A DNA stretch of 64,000 bases from Grammothele lineata (GCA_002150815.3 NDFF03000056.1:60509-124508); one strand, 5' to 3'. Shown: positions 25,689 through 37,779, counted from the stretch's first letter. The notes: generated by a model not told the origin, from the letters alone. Numbers and translations are program-made.

Positions 25689-27615
25689 CCCTGGTGGCCA
25701 TGTCCGAGTCGACGCGCCTTGATTTTTTTGGGAGGGGGGGGGGGGGGTTCGTGTCGTATTTTCTTCACTGGTAAGCTGCTGAGGCGAAGTCTCATTGAAC
25801 CGCACGTAGCAACGCAGAGGCTGATTCTGGCCGCAGGTCCCGGGCTCTCAATTCGTTACCTTCTGGGAGAAACGTCGCGGTGACTAGCGGTTTCCCGGTG
25901 TTTCGTGGCGTGTTTGTATTGTACTACCGATCGTATACACGTCCGATGGCGTACTTAATGTCGTAATGGATACCAGGTTACCTACCGTGATGATGGCCTT
26001 CCGACGACGGCAATCCCAGCTAATATATAACGCACCAGGTAAACCGATGTCACACACCTATGGCCCTCCCTGGGGTAGACTCGGACTTGAACACGACTGA
26101 CAAGCGTTTGACTCGAATGCCACATAGCTGAACAGAGAGAGGAAGAGCCGGACTCACGACGGTCGGGCCATACATACATAGGCACTGGGCAATCACATGA
26201 GTGGGCCGTCCCCAGCGGAACTTGTTAGCCCTCGCACTTCGTGCTCGGAGACAAGGATCGCGATCTAGGTACTATTCGAATCGGCTCACAGTGGGTGACA
26301 CGGGTGGCATCTGCGTTTCAGTTTTTAGTTACTTAAGACTTGGGCCGCCGCGTACCAGCACCCAACTTGAACTTGGGTCTCGCTGGAGACATCGAGATAC
26401 TTACATTGTGATGTCTTGCGCCAAGGCTTGGAGCAGCTTTGCGCGCCTCGCCTCGAGCACCAAAAAAGTAGTACATCGCTATGTATCGTCTACAATGATA
26501 CGGTTCGAGGGCGGCCACTCGACGATCAGTCAGAGACTAACCCCCCCCCTCCCTTGAAGAACCCGAACAATGTCGTGTCCAGGAATATCTCATCCGACGT
26601 GGTCATTGGACAGGAAGTTTCGCACGCTACGAAGAAAGCCACACAATGAAGATGAGGGGTGTTATTGACTAACGTCGTAAACGGTCGTAAGATATAAGCC
26701 TAAGCCTACTACCGGACACAACAGCGGGGGAGTAGATACAGGCCCGATCGAACAAGGAGCGACCTGGAAAGAACCACCACCGATACTTATGTACGTAACA
26801 CGCAGCGCTGTGGATCGCGGCGGCGACCAGAGAGATCCGGAGTTCCATCTGGGGAGAACGGCGTGTCTGCCACGTTACTAAACCACTGATATAACCCGTG
26901 ATAAAGAGGAGAGGACAAGGCGGGGGAAGGGGGGGATGTGAACAGGGTAGTAGATGTGCCCAGCGATGGAGAGGGACTCGATACACGGGGACAAACGACA
27001 AGGGAGAGGGGAGGAGGAGGAGGAGTGATGAAGTAGGCTGAACAACGTCGTCGTAACGATCATACCATACCAGCCATCCAGCGGGCGCGGAGTATCACGA
27101 TTCACGATCACCGAACGTCCCGCCGACCACGGCCAGAGACTGACAGAACAGCGCGGATCCGCGTAGTTGCGTAGTTCGTAGTTCGTATCTGCTCGCGTTC
27201 TGTACCGAGATTGCAGCGGGTACGGACGTTCAGATGGACGAGCACCCGACGCGGCGATGGGCCGATAGGACGTATAGCGGGGATGTGGGAGCGCGTCCGG
27301 AGATCTAAGGGCCGTCACAAATCGTCTATAGGACAGGACATGCAGGGGCTCGAGAGGAGGTCGTAGGCGTGGGCCGTTGGGGCTCGGAAGGGCGGCGGCC
27401 TCGACCGAGGAAGCGAAGTCGGGCCGGCCAGGGCCCAGCGGAGGACGGGTGCACTTGCAGATGCGGTTGCAGTTGCGATTGCGGTAGGGCAGTTGGCAAG
27501 ACGGTGAGGGATGGCGGGATGGCGGGAGGATGACAGTCGGAGTCGGGATTGCGGCGCGGAGCCGGCGTGCTGAGCTGACCGTGGGCTGAACATAGCGCAC
27601 ACACCGGTCGGTGCC
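25689..27615. other. 1.9-kb stretch without a recognised gene
   Basis: Both flanking genes end here (convergent). The 240-codon minus-strand frame at 26878-27600 is Ser/Pro/Arg-rich with no domain or splice context and is considered chance. A run of nine C occurs near 26541. Confidence 0.4.
25734..25747 (+). repeat. Poly-G tract (14 G)
   Basis: Fourteen consecutive G, preceded by TTTTTTTGGGA, 46 nt downstream of the stop codon of the Cys-rich gene and so within its likely 3' UTR. Confidence 0.9.
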
Positions 27616-28188
27616 TTACATCCACGCCCCGTGCACGAGCGCGTCCCACGACTTCTTCGAGCCGAGCGTCTCGACGAAGTGCGCGCGCGCCCCGGGGGTG
27701 AGCGTGCCTGGGGTCGCGGGGCCCGCGCTGGAGGCCATGGCGGGACCGCCGGAGGGGTGGGCGTGCGCGTCTGGGATGTGCGGGTGGGGGCCTTCGAGGG
27801 CGTGCACGGCATGGAGGTGCCCGTTCTCTGCGGCGGGCACGCCTTGTTGCGATTGTTGCTGCTGCATGTGAGAGTGGCCGTGCGACGAGTGGGAGTGCGG
27901 GTGATGCGGGTGGAGGTGGGCGTGCGGGTGCATGCCGGGGAGGTTGGGCGTCGAGTGGGCGCCAGAAGAGTGCGCAGGGGAGAGCGGGATAGCGGAATGT
28001 GGGCAGTTCATGGCAGGGCTGGCGGTGCCCGATGTGGTTGTAGATCGGGTGATTGGGGGGCGCTTCTGCGGTGCAGGGTCAAGGTCGCCCTTTCACGAGC
28101 ATGGTGGCGATGGTGGCGGGAGAGACGACGGCGAGTGGGTGATACTCACGGGGGAGAGGATAGTGCCGAGCGCAAGGCGGAGGCTCAT
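27616..28188 (-). CDS. Histidine-rich small protein, function unknown
   Basis: Two exons, 28150-28188 and 27616-28065, 162 aa. The N terminus MSLRLALGTILSP joins in phase to KRPPITRSTTTSGTASPAMN. The centre is extremely His-rich (GMHPHAHLHPHHPHSHSSHG, then HMQQQQSQQG, HAVHALEGPHPHIPDAHAHP), about 24 His in 70 residues. The C-terminal FVETLGSKKSWDALVHGAWM looks like a folded or conserved end. Such His stretches can bind zinc or nickel, but low complexity alone can also produce them, so metal handling is only a suggestion. No transmembrane segment is seen. Confidence 0.65.
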
Positions 28189-30139
28189 GACATGGGCTTC
28201 ATCGCCACGATGGTGGTCGTCGTGGGCAGGCTGGGAGGAAAAGGATTGGCGTGAGGATCCCGAAGACGCTGCAGCAAGAAGACGGGGCGCACCATGTTGG
28301 TCTTGTTAGTCTGGGGTGTGTCTAGTCCAATAGATATGCGGCGGCGGCGGCTGATGCAGACGGCCGGGGTACTCTATGCAGAATAGATAGGAGCAGCGGC
28401 CGTGGTGCAGAGACGGCGGCGGCGGGGCTGCAGCGGGGGCAGTGGTGGGGGTTGGGAGAAAGAGAGGTGTGTGTCGGGGGAAGCAGGGACTGGGGAAGAA
28501 GAAGGGGAGTTATATCAGCGACGCCCACGAACCCGTGCGCGGTTAGGAGGAACACGGGACGACCCCCACGCAAGACGTGACGGCATATTCTCGGCTCGCT
28601 CCCTGAGACACAGAGCCTGAGGGGCCCCGCACCGCCGCCAGTGGGGAAATGCGGGGTAATCCCACGCTCCCTCTCCGCTCCCCGCTCTCCAGTCTTGTTG
28701 ACCTGCTCAAGCTGCCCCGATCTCGTCCGATATTTGCACCTCGTCTTTATCGCCGACGCTCAAGAGACTCAGCCAGTGACCAACCCGTTCGATTTCCTAC
28801 CACTCCGACACTCAATTGCCCCCGCCCGCCCCCCCTCCAATATGGACGATCTGCATCCGCGCCGCGCCAAAGGAGACAAACAAGCTTGCGCCCATCCACA
28901 GCTATCTGGAAGACGGACGAATCAGCCATCGGGCAATGCACTCATCGGCCTCTCGCAAACGCGCCTCGGCGGCCGCAATGGCAAATGCACGGGCTGGACC
29001 CACCGCAGCACTCACCGCCAGGTTCCCATGACCCCATCCGTCGTCCGAGTCCGCCGCCCACTGGCACACTGCGATCCCATCGATGCTGTTCGATATCTGG
29101 ACGAGCGAAGTTTGCTAGACACAAGCGCGTCGCGGCGAGGCACGCCTGCATATCCATATGCGCCTTCCGGAAGCCTCGCGTGAAGAGCGAGCCCAGAAGG
29201 GTGAACCGCCGTCTCGTGTCCACTGCCTTAAGCTTGCCTCGAACCTTCCCCATCGCACATGTGTGGCCGGGCTGCCTCTCGCGGGTACACGCACGCACGA
29301 GGCCCTTCCGGGCCAACGTTGCACGGGAACTAGTGAACTCTGACCATAGTCCATGGGGCGGCGATCGAGGCTGTCAATGAGCTTCTCGAGGTCGAGCGGC
29401 GAGCACGCTGCCGGGGGAGAACGGGTCGTCCTACCACGCCTTCGTGGCTGCAGTCTTCCCGAAGGCGAACGCTGTCGTCTAGTTGTACATACGCGGCGCT
29501 TCGTCATGAGATAGGAGTCGTCATGAGATTGTTGCCATTCGTCCTGTTCAGCTTCTCGAAGTCGTGCCACGGCATTTGAGCTTGATTAGGTGAGAGGCGA
29601 GGCGGCGACCGTCGGTTCCATCGTCTCGAGAGATTCTAGCATGGAGATGCCCGAAGCTGCGATCGCGACTAGTGCTGAAGGCAATAGAGGAGGATTGAGG
29701 AGAGAATCAGTACATACGCGTAGAGGACAGCTCCGGAGACAAACCCACACCCGAGTGCCGGGGCGCCATGCGAGCACCTCCGACAGCACCGCCGCACACA
29801 ACCAAGTACCCTGCATGACGGAAGCAAATCTTCCAGCTACTCAGCTTGACGGAGACTCCTCGCTCGAGGATATGTTTCGGACGCGAGAGCATGGCATCAT
29901 AACAACAGCGGGACATACATTATATGTAACAGATTCGGACCATACCCATCGGGCACCCCCGCGCGCATAAGTGCTACATACACCCCCTTCTGCCTCCCGT
30001 AAGTCCATCCACAGAGGCCCACCACCACCACCGCCACCACACAGAAGCACCCCACCCCACACCCACACCCACCCACCCACCGCTCTACCATCCCCAAACC
30101 AAAGGAGCAGAGAAAGAACGGCGAGGCGAGGCGCAGCGC
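28189..30139. other. 1.95-kb stretch without a confident gene
   Basis: Contains the His-rich gene's upstream region and the UBE2S 3' UTR. Several medium frames on both strands overlap (for example plus 28649-29380 and minus 29115-29570), none with a recognisable domain. Minus-strand pieces near 29586-29960 could be small exons but I could not join them into one protein. A C/A-rich stretch with CCACC and CACCC repeats lies at 30017-30083. Confidence 0.35.
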
Positions 30140-31366
30140 TCACAGCCTCTTCAGCGCCTTCTTCCTCTTCTCCCCCGTCGCGCCCCCCGCGCCCGACACC
30201 GCAGCCCTCTTGACCGCCTTCGCGCCCCCCGCGGGTACCGCCGCGCCTCCCGCCGCTCCAGCCGCCGCCGCGGCCTTCTTCGCGGCCTGCACGCCCACGC
30301 CGACGTTGGCGTCTGCAGTGCCGAGCGGGGAGGGGGAGACGTGTCGTTCCTTCGTTGCTACCGCTGCCGTCGCTGGAGTCGTAGTGGTTTTTTCGGGGAC
30401 GAGCGAGGAGGGCGTGGGGGAGGGGTAGGTGTTGGGCGTGGAGGGGTGCAGGGGCTGTGATGGCGAGGAGGACTTCGATGAAGGGAGGGAGGAGGCGGAT
30501 TTTGATGACGGAGGCGCGGGGGACGCAGTGGATGTTGTGGGTGTGGCAGCGGCGGAGGCTGACGCAGATGTCGAAGCTGACGCCGCGGCGGACGAGGGCG
30601 TCTCCGAGCTCGAGGGCGTGTTGAACTCTACCGGCCGCACCTGCCGAGCGAACCACAACGCAAATTAAATTTCACCACGCGGAAAGAGGGAAACGAGAGG
30701 AATATCCGGAAACGCACCTTCGGAGTCGCGTGCACGCTCGTGATGAGCTTCGCGCGGTCGCAGTAGCTCTGGTAGTCCTCGAGCAGGAGCTTGCCCGCCT
30801 CCTCGTCGAGCGCGGACTCGGGGTTCGGGTAGATGAGGAGGCACTTGACGGTCACGAGGATGTGGCCGATGCCGTACGAGGACTTCCAGTCCTTCTTGAG
30901 CGTGTTCACGCAGATCTCGCCCGCGGTGGAGACGTTCGGGTGGAAAATCTTGGTCGCGAACCAGCCTGGCCCGCACAGTCCGCTTTAACACCATGCGCAG
31001 TACAGCTTAGAGAAGGAAAGACGCACATTTTGGCGGGGCGGCGGGGAACTCTTCCGTGAAGTTGAACCTAACCCTGAAGTAGCCACCCGCGTACGGCGTG
31101 CCCTCTGCGGCGGCGGATTTCGACGCGTCAACGGCGTGTCGAGAGGCATAAAGCGAGCGTATATGTGCGCACCTGGGCCCTCGACGATTCCAGTCACGTC
31201 CAGCATGTTGTCCTCGTTGACCACGACGCGAATGCCATCAGGAGGGCTGGTTCGGAGCTCGTTGAGCTCGCGCATCAAGCGGCGGAGAACGGCAGGAGAA
31301 ACAGACTACCAAGTCAACTCGCGCGTGAGCCTAGAGCACGTATTGTGTGTTCCGGGGACGTACCAT
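30140..31366 (-). CDS. UBE2S: Ubiquitin-conjugating enzyme E2, UBE2S type, with LKRL tail
   Basis: Five exons: 31364-31366 (start codon alone), 31173-31305, 31027-31104, 30718-30965, 30140-30640; 320 aa. The UBC fold runs from about residue 5 to 152: [69 protein letters not shown] with the catalytic Cys at about 90, [20 protein letters not shown] and [17 protein letters not shown]. The pattern [23 protein letters not shown] is that of UBE2S, the APC/C-dependent K11-chain-elongating E2. A Ser/Ala/Pro-rich tail follows and ends in [11 protein letters not shown], which matches the basic Leu-Arg C terminus that docks UBE2S on the APC/C. Budding yeast has no UBE2S, so this gene is informative for fungal APC/C biology. 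Confidence 0.9.
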
Positions 31367-31824
31367 GGTTGTAGGAGGACGGGAGGCGGGGAGAGGTGCG
31401 AGACGGTGTTGTTGGTCAGAAGTCAACCAGAGACGAACCAGAGTGGCGCCCGATCCATCTCCGACCTCGCCGCCACCGGCCGCGGGTCACGCCGTGATTC
31501 CGCCGTCACCTCCGCTCGTCACGGATCTGTTGTGGGGGCGTGTTGTTCTCCGCTGCAATGTGTCGTCTGAAACGCGACACACGAAAAGATTTTCAGTCGC
31601 TGAATCACGCAAGCCAAATTTTGTGTGCGTCCGAAAGACAGGCTAGGAAGGGTGTGGTTGGTTGTCATACGCACCGTCCCCACCTGCCAAAAACGCGCTG
31701 TGACGCCATCGGCTAGATTATCTCGACTCCGGGCCACTGCAGATCTTCACTGACTCCGGATCTCTCTCCCCATCTTCATCCGCCTCCTCCGGCTTGCTCG
31801 CTGCCCTCGACGTTCTCCGCGACA
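31367..31824. promoter_or_regulatory. Divergent promoter region of UBE2S and adenylosuccinate lyase
   Basis: 458 nt between two divergent start codons with no other supported gene. No clear TATA element near either start. Confidence 0.45.
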
Positions 31825-33682
31825 ATGGAGCCCACCGACACGTACCAAACGCCGCTCTCAAGGTTGACTATTGCCCTTTCTCTCCCTGCGTCCCGCAGAC
31901 GAGCCTAATCCCGCCCCAGCCGCTATGCAAGCAAGGAAATGGCCCATCTCTTTTCCGCGGCCGTACGTCTCCCCTTTCCTCCACTTGGCTCGGTATGCGA
32001 CGCGTCTGATGCTCGCGTAGAACCGCTTCCACACGTGGAGGAAGCTCTGGCTCAACCTCGCCATCGCAGAGAAGGAGCTCGGCCTGCCCGTCTCCGAGGA
32101 GGCCATCGAGCAGATGAAGGCGAACCTCGTGCGTCTCCTCACCTCTTTTTCTTTTCCCCTCGGGCACAGTGGGGTTGATGCGCGTTCCGCGGAACAGCAC
32201 CTCGATGCGAAGCAGTTCGAAATTGCTGCCGCCGAGGAGAAGAAGAGGCGCCACGACGTCATGGCCCACGTCCACACTTTCGGCCAGGTCGCCCCTGCTG
32301 CCGCGGGGATCATCCAGTGAGTATTTACATGTACGAGCCGAGAATGTCCCGGGCTCACGCCTCTCTTCGTGCCCGCTTAGTCTCGGCGCGACGTCGTGCT
32401 ATGTCACCGAGTGAGTCCTCCCGTCTACTTCTTGCGCACAGAGACGGGAGCTTATTCCACTTCAAGCAACGCCGACCTGATCTTCATCCGCGAAGCGCTC
32501 ACGCTCCTCCTCCAAAAGCTCGCCGTCGTCATCGACCGCTTCGCGGCGTTCGCGAGGCAGTACCGCGACCTCCCCACGCTCGGCTTCACGCACTTCCAGC
32601 CCGCGCAGCTCACGACGGTGGGAAAGCGGACGACGCTCTGGCTTCAGGTACGCTTTTTACGTTTGTGTGCGGATCAATGTGGGCGAGCCTCTTTTTAGGA
32701 GCTCTTGTGGGATCTGCGGAACATCAAGCGTGCGCGCGACGATCTCGGCTTTAGAGGAGTAAAGGGTACGACCGGAACTCAAGCTAGTTTCCTCGCTCTT
32801 TTCGATGGAGACCATGACAAGGTGAGCCCCCCGCTTTTCAGGTCAAGAGCGCACCTCACATTCAAGTAGGTCGAGGAGCTCGACCGCCGCGTCACCGCGC
32901 TCTCCGGCTTCAGCTACGCCTACCCCGTCACCTCCCAGACATACTCCCGCAAGATCGACGTCGACGTCCTCGCCCCACTCGCCAGCTTCGGCGCGACCGC
33001 GCACAAGCTCGCCACCGACCTCCGCCTTCTCGCGAACCTCAAAGAAGTCGAGGAGCCCTTCGAGTCCACCCAAATCGGCTCCTCCGCGATGGCCTACAAG
33101 CGGAACCCGATGCGCTCCGAGCGCGTGTGCTCGCTCGCGCGGCACCTCACCGTGCTGCACCAAAACGCGCTCGGGACGGCGAGCGTGCAGTGGTTCGAGC
33201 GCACGCTCGACGACAGCGCGAACCGGCGCATCACGCTCCCCGAGGCGTTCCTCACCGCGGACATCGTGCTCACGACGCTCCAGAACGTGAGCGAGGGCCT
33301 CGTGGTGTACCCGAAGGTCATCGCGCGCCGGATCGCGCAGGAGCTGCCGTTCATGGCGACGGAGAACATTATTATGGCCATCGTTAAGGCTGGCGGGGAC
33401 CGCCAGGAGGCGCATGAGAAGATTAGGGTGCTCTCGCACGAGGCGGCGCATCAGGTGAAGCAGCTGGGGCTCGATAATGACCTCATTGCGCGTGTGAGGG
33501 CGGACCCGTACTTTGACCCGATCAAGGGCCAGCTGGATGCGCTTCTGGACCCGAAGACGTTCGTTGGTCGTGCGCCGGAGCAGGTCGATAAGTTCCTCGC
33601 GGAGTGGGTCACCCCCGCGCTTGCGGACGAGGAGCTCCAGGTTGCACTTGGGAGGGCTGGGAAGGCGGAGTTGAATGTATAA
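31825..33682 (+). CDS. ADE13: Adenylosuccinate lyase
   Basis: Tetrameric fumarase-superfamily enzyme acting twice in purine synthesis: SAICAR to AICAR and adenylosuccinate to AMP, each releasing fumarate. Eight exons: 31825-31862, 31920-31962, 32021-32128, 32198-32316, 32381-32410, 32467-32647, 32699-32821, 32870-33682; 484 aa, the usual eukaryotic length. Motifs: [13 protein letters not shown] near the N terminus, [10 protein letters not shown] with the catalytic His, [44 protein letters not shown] and the superfamily signature [20 protein letters not shown] (catalytic Ser loop). Exon 5 is only 30 nt. Confidence 0.95.
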
Positions 33683-34034
33683 AACGGGCACGTTAGATCG
33701 CACAGGATTCAAGAGAAGCAAAAGCTGATACAAAGGCAGTGTATACGGTAGTGTAAGCGTACTAGATCACGATACGGGAGAGCCGCTATAAGGCCATTGT
33801 CCTGAACATGTTGCGTGTGTTCTCAGTGCGAGTCGGCGGATGCCAGAAACAACTAGTCAAGTCCTATGAGACGATAGTCCTGGCTAGAAGCAGCTTCTGA
33901 CGGTGGTACGGGCACGGCAGGTCGGGTCCAGAACCTGGCATCCCAAGCTGCATTGCGCATGACGATGCGGCACAAGGGCATTTCTCTCGACACGTTAAAC
34001 GCCTGGACTTTCCTACGGCCTAATAACCGTGACT

Positions 34035-35694
34035 CTAGTGGAAGTAGTTCACCGCAAATGGCTCCACACTCTTCCACGCTTCGTCGAGCACCTGAACGAC
34101 TTCCTCCGCTATTACGGCACACAATCAGCCCACATTACTAGGAAGGAGCACAAGCCCGGCAACACACTCACGTAACGGCCCCTTCTCCAGATCCCCCAGA
34201 TTCTGCTCGATATGCGCCACGCTCGACGCCCCGATAAGCACCGCGTCCCCATATTCACGCTTCATCAGGCTGTGGTGCGAGACCCAGCGGAGCGCGACCT
34301 CGGCGAGGGTGAGGCCGTGTTTGGCGGCGACGGCCTCGATCTTGGCGAGCGCGGCGAAGTAGGGCTCGTTCCAGTATCGGGCGCGATACGCCTGTATGGA
34401 TTGTTTGTCAGTTGGCTAATATAAGGGAAGGGGTGTGAGAAGAGAAGGGGAGAGGCGCACCTTTCCTTGCCATTGACCTTCAGAGTCGAACCTCGAGCCG
34501 GGTTCGACTGCATCCTGCATCGAGCGGTAGCGGCCGGTGAAGAAGCCCCCCGCCACTAATCGGGAGTAAGTCGGAGGTATATTTCGAAAGGGGGATACAA
34601 GAGACGCACGGGGGTTAAACTCGTAAAACGCGATGCCAAACTTGCGCAGACAGGGGAAGAGCTCAGGCTCGACTTTGCGGTGGATCGCGTTGTAGAGGCC
34701 TTGGTACGCAGTCGGCTGAATGTATCCGTTTGATTTGCAGATTTGCACAATCTCGGTGACCTCCCACCTGAGCAGCAACAGAGAGGGGAGGACATTAGGG
34801 TACGTCGTGCACGTCGAGTGGGAGATGGAAACGCACGACATGAAGTTAGAGATACCGAACCGTTTGAACTTTCCCTCTTTGTAGAGGTCGTTCACGGTCT
34901 TGAGCGTAACCTCGAACGGCGTTGTACGGTCGGGCCCGTGGAGGTACCACATGTCCAGGCAGCTATAGACTTGGTTGAGCTTCATAAAAGTATACACCCG
35001 TGGGGGCAACGCACTCGGTCTGCAGCGCCTTGAGCGAGATGTCGAGGAACTTCCTGAGATCCTGCGGTGCTACCGTCATACTCCAAGCCTGAGATAGTTT
35101 CACCACGGGGACCAAAACGCACCTCAGGGGAATGTGTCACCTCAACCATGCCCGCCCTGCTGAGAGTCTTGTTAGCCTATGTGAAACGCCAAATATCAGC
35201 TTGGCGAGTATGCAAGACTGCGGAACATAGGCACGTACGGTAGTAGGGTAGAGCTTTGTATCCATGACGAGTCCCCGTTCCTTCCATCCAATTTTCCCTA
35301 GGTATTCCTCGCTGGTTCCCCTGGCATAGGTACGTGCGGTGTCGATCTATATCGCCAGTGACGTTACACCGATGAGCCATACTAGCCGGCCAAGGTATCT
35401 ATGTGGATATACCTCGTAGTGCCCATGGGCGTGGAAGATGTCGAGAATCTTCTTAACCTCCTCGAGGTCATGCACGCGTGCGCCTGCCAGAGAATCAAAG
35501 ATCAGCACTGGTAGGGGCCACGCTGGTGGAGTCCGAGACGATGGGGACCCACCCTCCTTGCCCTCCTCGCCGAACGTCATCGCGCCCTGTATTCAAGCGG
35601 TCAGACTCCTACATACTACAGCGACATAGAGCACAAGAACACGCACCATGACGATGTTCAGTGCGCTTCTCTGAGTCGTAGTAGTGGCAGCCAT
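34035..35694 (-). CDS. AKR7-type aldo/keto reductase, copy D
   Basis: Eleven exons: 35647-35694, 35553-35586, 35413-35483, 35239-35346, 35123-35167, 35015-35061, 34837-34962, 34610-34767, 34461-34555, 34172-34391, 34035-34108; 341 aa. The catalytic tetrad is in IDTARTYARGTSEEYLG, DTKLYPTT and [13 protein letters not shown]. Exon sizes match copies A-C except the first and the short variable exon 5, for which I chose the acceptor after aacaag because it keeps MVEVTHSPE in phase. It ends in YFH. It lies 20 kb from the other three, beyond unrelated housekeeping genes, but on the same strand. Confidence 0.9.
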
Positions 35695-36558
35695 GAGTAT
35701 CTCTCTCGATCGATAGCAAGCCAAGGCAGGATGTCGATGGAGGACCCAACCGCTCTTCCCTCCCCCTTATATACCATTTCGATCCCACAGCACTCTAGAG
35801 CCATTGCATATGAGTTTATGGGTGCGGCTCCGCACGGCTCGACTCGACGCCGCATGCGACGCTGAGAGGATGGATGCTTTGTCAGGGCTCGAATACGGCA
35901 GACATTTTGCCGCGCGGGCGGGAGGTGGGTCGGGTCGTAGGGGGCGCCGCCCCACACCCCTTCCGAGTACCCATGCTATAGTTGAGGGATTCGGCCGGGA
36001 GCTTGAAGCCTAGAACTATGTGTGAACGTGAGGCGTTGATGTTGGGGAAGCGTTTGTAGACAACCTACGGCCCGCTAAGCAGTCCTAGCTTCGTTCAAAC
36101 TTCATAGTATTGGCCCCGTTCAAGGGCTCATTCACCACGTCCCCGTCGCCAAATGCCGCTGCTCACGCTTCACAATAACTAGATGTTGGCACGAATACTC
36201 ATTCCGCATGTATGTGATGTGGAGAAGAGAGTTAAGTACACAGGCATAGTAAGCGCCCGAGACGGTGGGAGGACAGGACCTGCGCATACACCATCGAATA
36301 TCGATTCAAGCATTACTTACCATTTACTGGGAGCCTTCCGAAAACGAGATCAATCCGTGAATATAGTGTATAGGCGTAAAAGTACACACAAAGAACATAG
36401 TACATGAATAGTCCGCATTAGAAGTTGTACACCGTCTATCGATACAGAGAAATCCACTCGAAATGCGCACGAACCATCATAAACACTTGATAAACACGAC
36501 CGTCCCCATGCTGGAGTACAGTTATCCGAAAGCGACCGATTGGAGGCAACGTCGACGA
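35695..36558. other. Intergenic, no gene seen
   Basis: 864 nt holding the AKR copy D promoter and the 3' UTR of the next minus-strand gene. Only short frames are present. Confidence 0.4.
35767..35773 (-). promoter_or_regulatory. TATA box of AKR copy D
   Basis: The minus strand reads TATATAAG about 75 nt upstream of the copy D start. Confidence 0.5.
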
Positions 36559-37779
36559 TCAGCGCACCCCATGGCTCGGATTGACCGCGATCCAACCGCG
36601 GAGCTCCCTGACGAGCTTCTTCGCCGATGTCTCAAGGGCTTCGTCCCGCGTACGCGACACCTCCACGATCTTGCGCTTCCGTTCCCGCGTGTTGAGCACG
36701 AGCCCGACGGCGCGCGGCGAGAACGACACCGTCAGCGCCACGAAGGGCAGTGGGGAGAACGTGTAGCGCGAGCTCCCGCCCAGACGACTGACGGAGCCGT
36801 AGTTCGACGGCCCCGCCCCAGGGTCCTTTCCCTCCTTCTTCACGCATGACGAAGTAGGCGACGGGGGAAGGTGAGACGGGAACGACGACGCGGTGGGCGT
36901 CGTCGCGACAGGGGTGGCGCCCGAGGGGAGGGGCACAACGACAGACCCATCGCGGACGCCGTACGCACGCACGAGGTCCTCGACGCGCGCGCGGGGCTGC
37001 ATGAGGTCGAAGAGGTCCTTGAAGCTCTCCTCGCGCTCGAGGTGGAGCTCGCTCTCGTCCGCCCAGACGTCCTCGCGGACCTTGAGCGCGATGAAGAGGT
37101 CGAGCACGCGCGTCTCGCGCTGGAGCGGCTGCGCGGGGAGGAGCGCGGCGACGGCGGAGGAGGTCGGCGAGTAGGAGGGCGCGGAGGAGAGCCCGGAGAG
37201 GCCGTGCGGGAAGGGGTCGGAGGTGTAGGGCGGGCGGATGAGCGCGGCGTAGGCGGGGAGGTAGGTCGAGCGGAGGACGTGCATGCAGGCTGCGGGTGAA
37301 GACGTCAGTCAGCAGTTTCTCAGACGAGTGGGGATGTGGGGCGGGTGGACACGGCAGACAAGTGGACCGGGTAGTTATGGGCGGGTGGCCATATCACTGT
37401 ATTTGCCTCTGCTATGCTAGTACACTAGTACAGGAGAGGGATGATACAGGACATGCACACCGGACGCGGGACGGGTACATGGGCCGACCCGAATACGCCC
37501 GCCGTTCCGCCAGAACAGCTGCATCTGCTCACCGATGTAGACCGCACGATTGACTCGCCGGAGGCTCATCGTCAACCAGTAGAGAACCTTCCGTTGTTTC
37601 TCTACCTTGCCCTGCGAGAACGTCTCGTACACGATCCGCAGCAGGAGGTGGGGCGGTAGCGTAGCGAGAGTGAGCGGGGCTCGATTCTGAGTAGGGAAGG
37701 GCGGGGGGCTGACGGGGCCGGCATCGACGTAGGGAGGGGGTGGTGGAAGCATAAGAGTCTTCTCGTCGAGGATTACCAT
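36559..37779 (-). CDS. F-box-like conserved basidiomycete protein
   Basis: Two exons, 37533-37779 and 36559-37289, 325 aa. Residues about 30-80 read LTLATLPPHLLLRIVYETFS then VLYWLTMSLRRVNRAVYIAC, which resembles the start of an F-box (L-P-P-H-L-L-L-R-I) but I see no Leu-rich or WD repeats after it. The middle has CMHVLRSTYLPAYAALIRPP and LQRETRVLDLFIALKVREDV; the end has FVALTVSFSPRAVGLVLNTR and RELRGWIAVNPSHGVR. A Ser/Pro/Thr-rich linker separates the two halves. Function unknown; SCF adaptor role only inferred. Divergent from the OTU gene. Confidence 0.72.

Noticed and set aside
26878..27600. 240-codon minus-strand frame
   Set aside because: Ser/Pro/Arg-rich composition, no motif, no splice partners, and located in the likely 3' region of the His-rich gene.
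28649..29380. 243-codon plus-strand frame rich in Arg and Pro
   Set aside because: No recognisable domain and overlapping frames of similar quality on both strands; looks like an open frame in GC-rich non-coding DNA.
29115..29960. Possible small spliced gene on the minus strand (pieces such as PLDLEKLIDSLDRR)
   Set aside because: I could not find a set of GT-AG junctions that keeps one frame through the pieces, and no family was recognised.
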